From the NCBI GenBank assembly GCA_019425655.1, contig NQWY01029946.1, positions 1 to 23,661 of the forward strand: a DNA stretch of 23,661 bases, written 5' to 3'. Made by a program: the position numbers and the translations under genes. Source of the stretch: Rhizophagus prolifer (lineage: Eukaryota > Glomeromycota > Glomeromycetes > Glomerales > Glomeraceae). Shown here piece after piece: positions 20,639-23,661 of this stretch. Positions within the stretch are counted from its first letter, which is position 1. Every line of letters starts with the position of its first letter. Under the pieces are notes generated by a model. That model was not told the DNA's origin. It made no database searches and saw only the letters and a list, made by a program, of their open reading frames with translations.

Positions 20639-22358
20639 TTATGTTAAAAATTTTGACATATAAGGACCATCTAAAGTATAACCTAATTTATGATAATATT
20701 TTCTTACGCCAACACCACTAATAACAGCTAATTTAGAACTACCATGTTCAAACTTAGCAATTCTTTCAGCTTCTTCCATCAATAAAGTACCATAGCCTTG
20801 ATGTTGAAATTTAGTAGGATCTCTATTATGCATAGGTACAACACTACCATAAACATGTAATTCTCTAACAATAGAAGTAGGACAAGAAGTTAATTCAGGA
20901 CGAAAAGTGGTCGAAGAACATTTTCTTAATCTTAAAAGACCTATTAAAATATCTTGCTTTGGATCTTCGTAAGATAAAAATGTTTCCCATCCACCATTTG
21001 CTACATAATCTCTTCTTATTAACTCAACCTCATCAGGTTTAACTTTATTATGTATATCAACAATACCAACTTCCCTCGTTCTAACGTCCTTACACTCGAT
21101 ACCTAAATCTTTCATTCTATTTAACGCTAATTCACGTAAATTTCCATGTTCAACTCCGGAAGTAACTAATGGCATTGGAATGTCTCTTTGAACACGATAT
21201 ACTCTTGTCCATGGAGGTACCAAAGCCAATATTCTCGCCACTAAATCAACTAATGCATTTGGAGTATAATTTTTGTATCTTCCCGTTCTCCATAATTCGT
21301 ATAAACCAGTTCCACGAATTACCAAAGTAGGATAAATTTTCAATCCATCTGTACGAAATGCTGGATTTTCAAAATATTCTTTAAATTGTTCCAAATCACG
21401 TTCCATCCCAACGTTTGGTAAATCAGGCATCATATGAGAAACCACCTTATATCCACAATCTTTTGCTAATTGAAATGTTTCTGTAACTGCCTTAACAGTA
21501 TGACCTCTATTTGTATCTCTTGCAACATCCTCGTATACACTTTGAACTCCAATTTCCAATCTAGTACATCCATATCTCAACATTTGACTTAAATGAGGTT
21601 TAAGACAATAATCAGGACGTGTTTCAATCGTGATTCCAATACATTTTGTCATGCTTTGCTCAGAATATCTTACAGATTCATCAACATCATTTGTTGTATG
21701 TCCCGATAATGCATTATGTAGATTAGCAATAAACCAATTTCTATATTCTTCAGGTAACGACATAAATGTACCTCCCATTATAATATATTCAACTTTATCA
21801 ACATTATGACCAAGACTTTTCAATTGATCTACTCTTCCTCTTGCTTGTTCCAAAGGATCATATCTCGCTCTTATTGCTCTCATGCTGGTCGGTTCATATC
21901 CTGTATATGATTGTGTAGAATATTCAAAATCTGAATCTGGTCCTCCCGGACAATATACACAAACATTTCCTGTTACTGCAATATGTGGGCATCTATGTGG
22001 TTTACACATAACCGCTACTACTGCAATTCCTGAAGCTGTTCTAACGGGTTTCGCTTTAAGTTTAGGTAATAATGCCTGTTTATATTGTTCAGGTATAGCT
22101 GCTATAATATCAACTAATCTTGGTTGATTATTCAATTTATTTAAACGAGAATATTTAGTTTTCAATCCATTTAAGTTAATGTCTTTTGAATTCTCTTGCG
22201 CTATTATTAATTCATTAACTATTTCACTACAAGCTTTAACCATTAATTCGGCCTACATATTATAAATAAAAAATAAGTTATTAGACTATAAATTGTAAGT
22301 AACGCAAGGGAATGTTATTGCAAACCTGAGTTGGCCCTCTTTTGTTTTTTGTCGCCAT
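20639..22358 (-). CDS. ELP3: Elongator complex catalytic subunit Elp3 (radical SAM tRNA acetyltransferase)
   Basis: Exon 1 (22358-22326) encodes only [12 protein letters not shown] 73-bp GT-AG intron follows, and exon 2 is 22252-20639. The total is 548 aa; human ELP3 is 547. The radical SAM cluster motif C-x9-C-x2-C falls at Cys99, Cys109 and Cys112 ([14 protein letters not shown]), the family's usual positions. The lysine-acetyltransferase domain occupies the C-terminal ~150 residues, with the acetyl-CoA loop HQGYG and the YYHKLGY block. Elp3 forms cm5U-type modifications at the tRNA wobble uridine within the six-subunit Elongator complex in the cytoplasm. The tiny first exon is supported by the conserved start [17 protein letters not shown], which spans the junction. 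It is convergent with the transporter. Nothing essential is missing. Confidence 0.98.
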
Positions 22359-22635
22359 ATTTATTGTAAAGAAAAAAAATTAGTGATCAAAAAGAAATTT
22401 TTTTTTTTTTTAATAATATATTTATTGCGAAATCATGTGATAATCACGTGCCAAACGCCGTTTATTGATTTATTCTAATTTATTATAGTTTGACTTAAAA
22501 TGCTTCGAGAGAATTGCAATTATGTCGACTTTTATGTAATCATTTTCTACAATTTATATAGTCAAATAGGATTCCATGCTTTAAACCATAACATAAACTG
22601 CAAGACAAACAGACATTAGTTCGACCATAATCCAT

Positions 22636-22850
22636 AATTACAGCTGATTTCATAATGTACAGGACACATGACAAATTTCATGCTGAGGTTACCGGCTTGT
22701 CGGCTTGTCGGGTAATATATAAAATACTTGTGCACGTGAATTATACGACATGTTTACTTTTATTTTTCTATTTGCCGTCAACCGACAACCGACAAGTTCT
22801 CGGCATAAAATTTGTCATGTGTCCCGTATATTATGAAATCAGCTGTAATT
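22636..22850. mobile_element. MITE-like inverted-repeat element, 215 bp
   Basis: The left arm 22636-22687 (starting AATTACAGCTGATTTCATAA) is complementary, with a handful of mismatches, to the right arm 22799-22850. Complementarity continues inward, with GGCTTGTCGGCTTGTCGG at 22694-22711 against the CCGACAACCGACAAG region near 22782-22796. Nearly the whole element can therefore fold into one long hairpin with a loop near 22743. There is no coding capacity. Size and architecture fit a miniature inverted-repeat transposable element. The superfamily is unclear, because no clean target-site duplication is visible. It lies about 280 bp upstream of ELP3. Confidence 0.8.
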
Positions 22851-23092
22851 TAACCTGGCCATAAAGGTGTATATATGGTTCATATTTTTTAAAGACTGAA
22901 AGGTCGGGAAATTCGATCAGATCAGTGATTTCAAGAGAATCACACGCTTACATTTGCTTGAAAATGTTTCTTTAAGAACAATAAGATTTGAAACAACACC
23001 CCTGTTATATCATGATTTTTCTATTCTGATCTCTTTCATTGTGTCTATTTTCATCTTTATTCATTTTTTCTCCTGGATCAGAATCTTTTTTG

Positions 23093-23590
23093 CTAATTGT
23101 ACAACTGATTTTTTTCAGATTTATACGCTGCTTGCTTTTTCATTTGGATCTTTCGATTTGATTTCTGTTCGTCAATATTAAGTATATATACCGTATCATC
23201 TGGTGTAGTACTCACGACTAAAGCTCTTAACTTACTTTTCCTTTCCATTAGAAAGTACGTTCCTTCTCAAGGATCCTCATGAAATACTTCAGGAGTTACA
23301 TCTACTATATTTTCCAGTCTTCATTAATTCTTTTCTGCTTATAACTCATATAAATAAGCAAAATTCGCAAACTCTCCCTTTTGAAATACACAAAAGTTTG
23401 TTAAATCCATATCTTCAAACTTTATTGATCCAAAATAAGTAAACTTCTCGCGCGATTGTTTCCTAACATCTTGATAGAATATCTCCGAATATAATCTCGT
23501 ACACACGACAAACGTCGTAGTTCGTAAATAATTTCCATTATCTCCCGAACATACTCGTCTTCGCTAGGAAATAATTTATAAACTTATATT
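23093..23590 (-). pseudogene. Decayed coding sequence, unknown protein
   Basis: One minus-strand frame holds several coding-like blocks: SEIFYQDVRKQSREKFTYFG, FEDMDLTNFCVFQKGEFANF, ENIVDVTPEVFHEDP and MERKSKLRALVVSTTPDDTV. They are separated by in-frame interruptions that no plausible intron removes. A second frame at 23422-23585 is also coding-like (EYVREIMEIIYELRRLSCVR). Composition is unlike the surrounding AT-rich spacer. I do not recognise the family. It may be a host gene fragment or part of an old repeat, and it may continue past the window edge. Confidence 0.45.
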
Positions 23591-23661
23591 AATATATTTT
23601 GCCGATCAAACCGTACGCGCAAGAGTTCAGAAGAATTTTTTTTTTTAACATAAATTTTTCT

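Larger units (their letters stand above)
22359..23661. other. Right-edge spacer
   Basis: About 1.3 kb upstream of ELP3. It contains ELP3 promoter sequence with a poly-T/poly-A tract near 22400, a 215-bp inverted-repeat element (22636-22850) and a decayed minus-strand coding sequence (23093-23590). No intact gene was recognised. Confidence 0.55.

Noticed and set aside
21882-22127. Plus-strand ORF opposite ELP3
   Set aside because: Antisense shadow of the radical SAM domain coding sequence.
22655-22864. Plus-strand ORF across the inverted-repeat element
   Set aside because: It lies within the hairpin arms and follows the palindrome; no coding character independent of the repeat.
22954-23181. 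Plus-strand hydrophobic ORF (Phe/Ile/Ser-rich)
   Set aside because: No ATG start, and its composition is the antisense of Lys/Asp/Asn-rich minus-strand blocks; the minus strand looks more protein-like.
1-23661. CRISPR array, bacterial operon or prophage features
   Set aside because: Spliced eukaryotic genes throughout; no regularly spaced repeats of CRISPR type and no phage genes.

Overview
The window is about 23.7 kb of AT-rich nuclear DNA from a fungus. Genes carry short introns (about 49-90 bp, mostly GT-AG, one clear GC-AG), and spacers are long and almost free of open frames. The gene set fits an early-diverging filamentous fungus: a focadhesin/RST1 homologue, a TGL3/4/5-type patatin lipase, a DUR3-family symporter carrying a fungal TPP riboswitch, and ELP3. 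Composition and protein style remind me of Glomeromycotina (Rhizophagus-like arbuscular mycorrhizal fungi). That assignment is inference.

Layout. 1-1437: spacer with a short hairpin and a coding-like remnant. 1438-7726 (-): nine-exon FOCAD/RST1 homologue, about 1,903 aa. 7951-10206 (-): five-exon patatin-domain triacylglycerol lipase, about 654 aa. 10664-11892 (-): two-exon protein of unknown function, 391 aa. 11893-17246: long spacer holding a duplicated hairpin module, a few weak short ORFs, an orphan exon-like fragment and a ~200-bp tandem duplication just before the next gene. 17247-19564 (+): five-exon sodium:solute-symporter family transporter, 524 aa, whose first intron contains a textbook TPP (thiamine pyrophosphate) riboswitch. 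20639-22358 (-): two-exon ELP3, 548 aa, convergent with the transporter. 22359-23661: a 215-bp inverted-repeat (MITE-like) element and a decayed coding sequence.

The most interesting system is the riboswitch-controlled transporter. Its first intron has two candidate 5' splice sites, at 17413 and 17508. Only the proximal one joins in frame. The distal one retains an in-frame stop and would give a 61-aa product. The distal site overlaps sequence that can pair with the 3' strand of riboswitch stem P4. This is the logic described for fungal NMT1 and suggests thiamine-dependent alternative splicing of a thiamine importer (DUR31 type).

The genes do not form one pathway. By family knowledge they cover RNA surveillance (FOCAD/RST1 with the SKI-exosome), lipid mobilisation (patatin), vitamin uptake (DUR31-like) and tRNA wobble-uridine modification (ELP3). 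All exon joins were checked for reading phase by hand; none was confirmed with transcripts.
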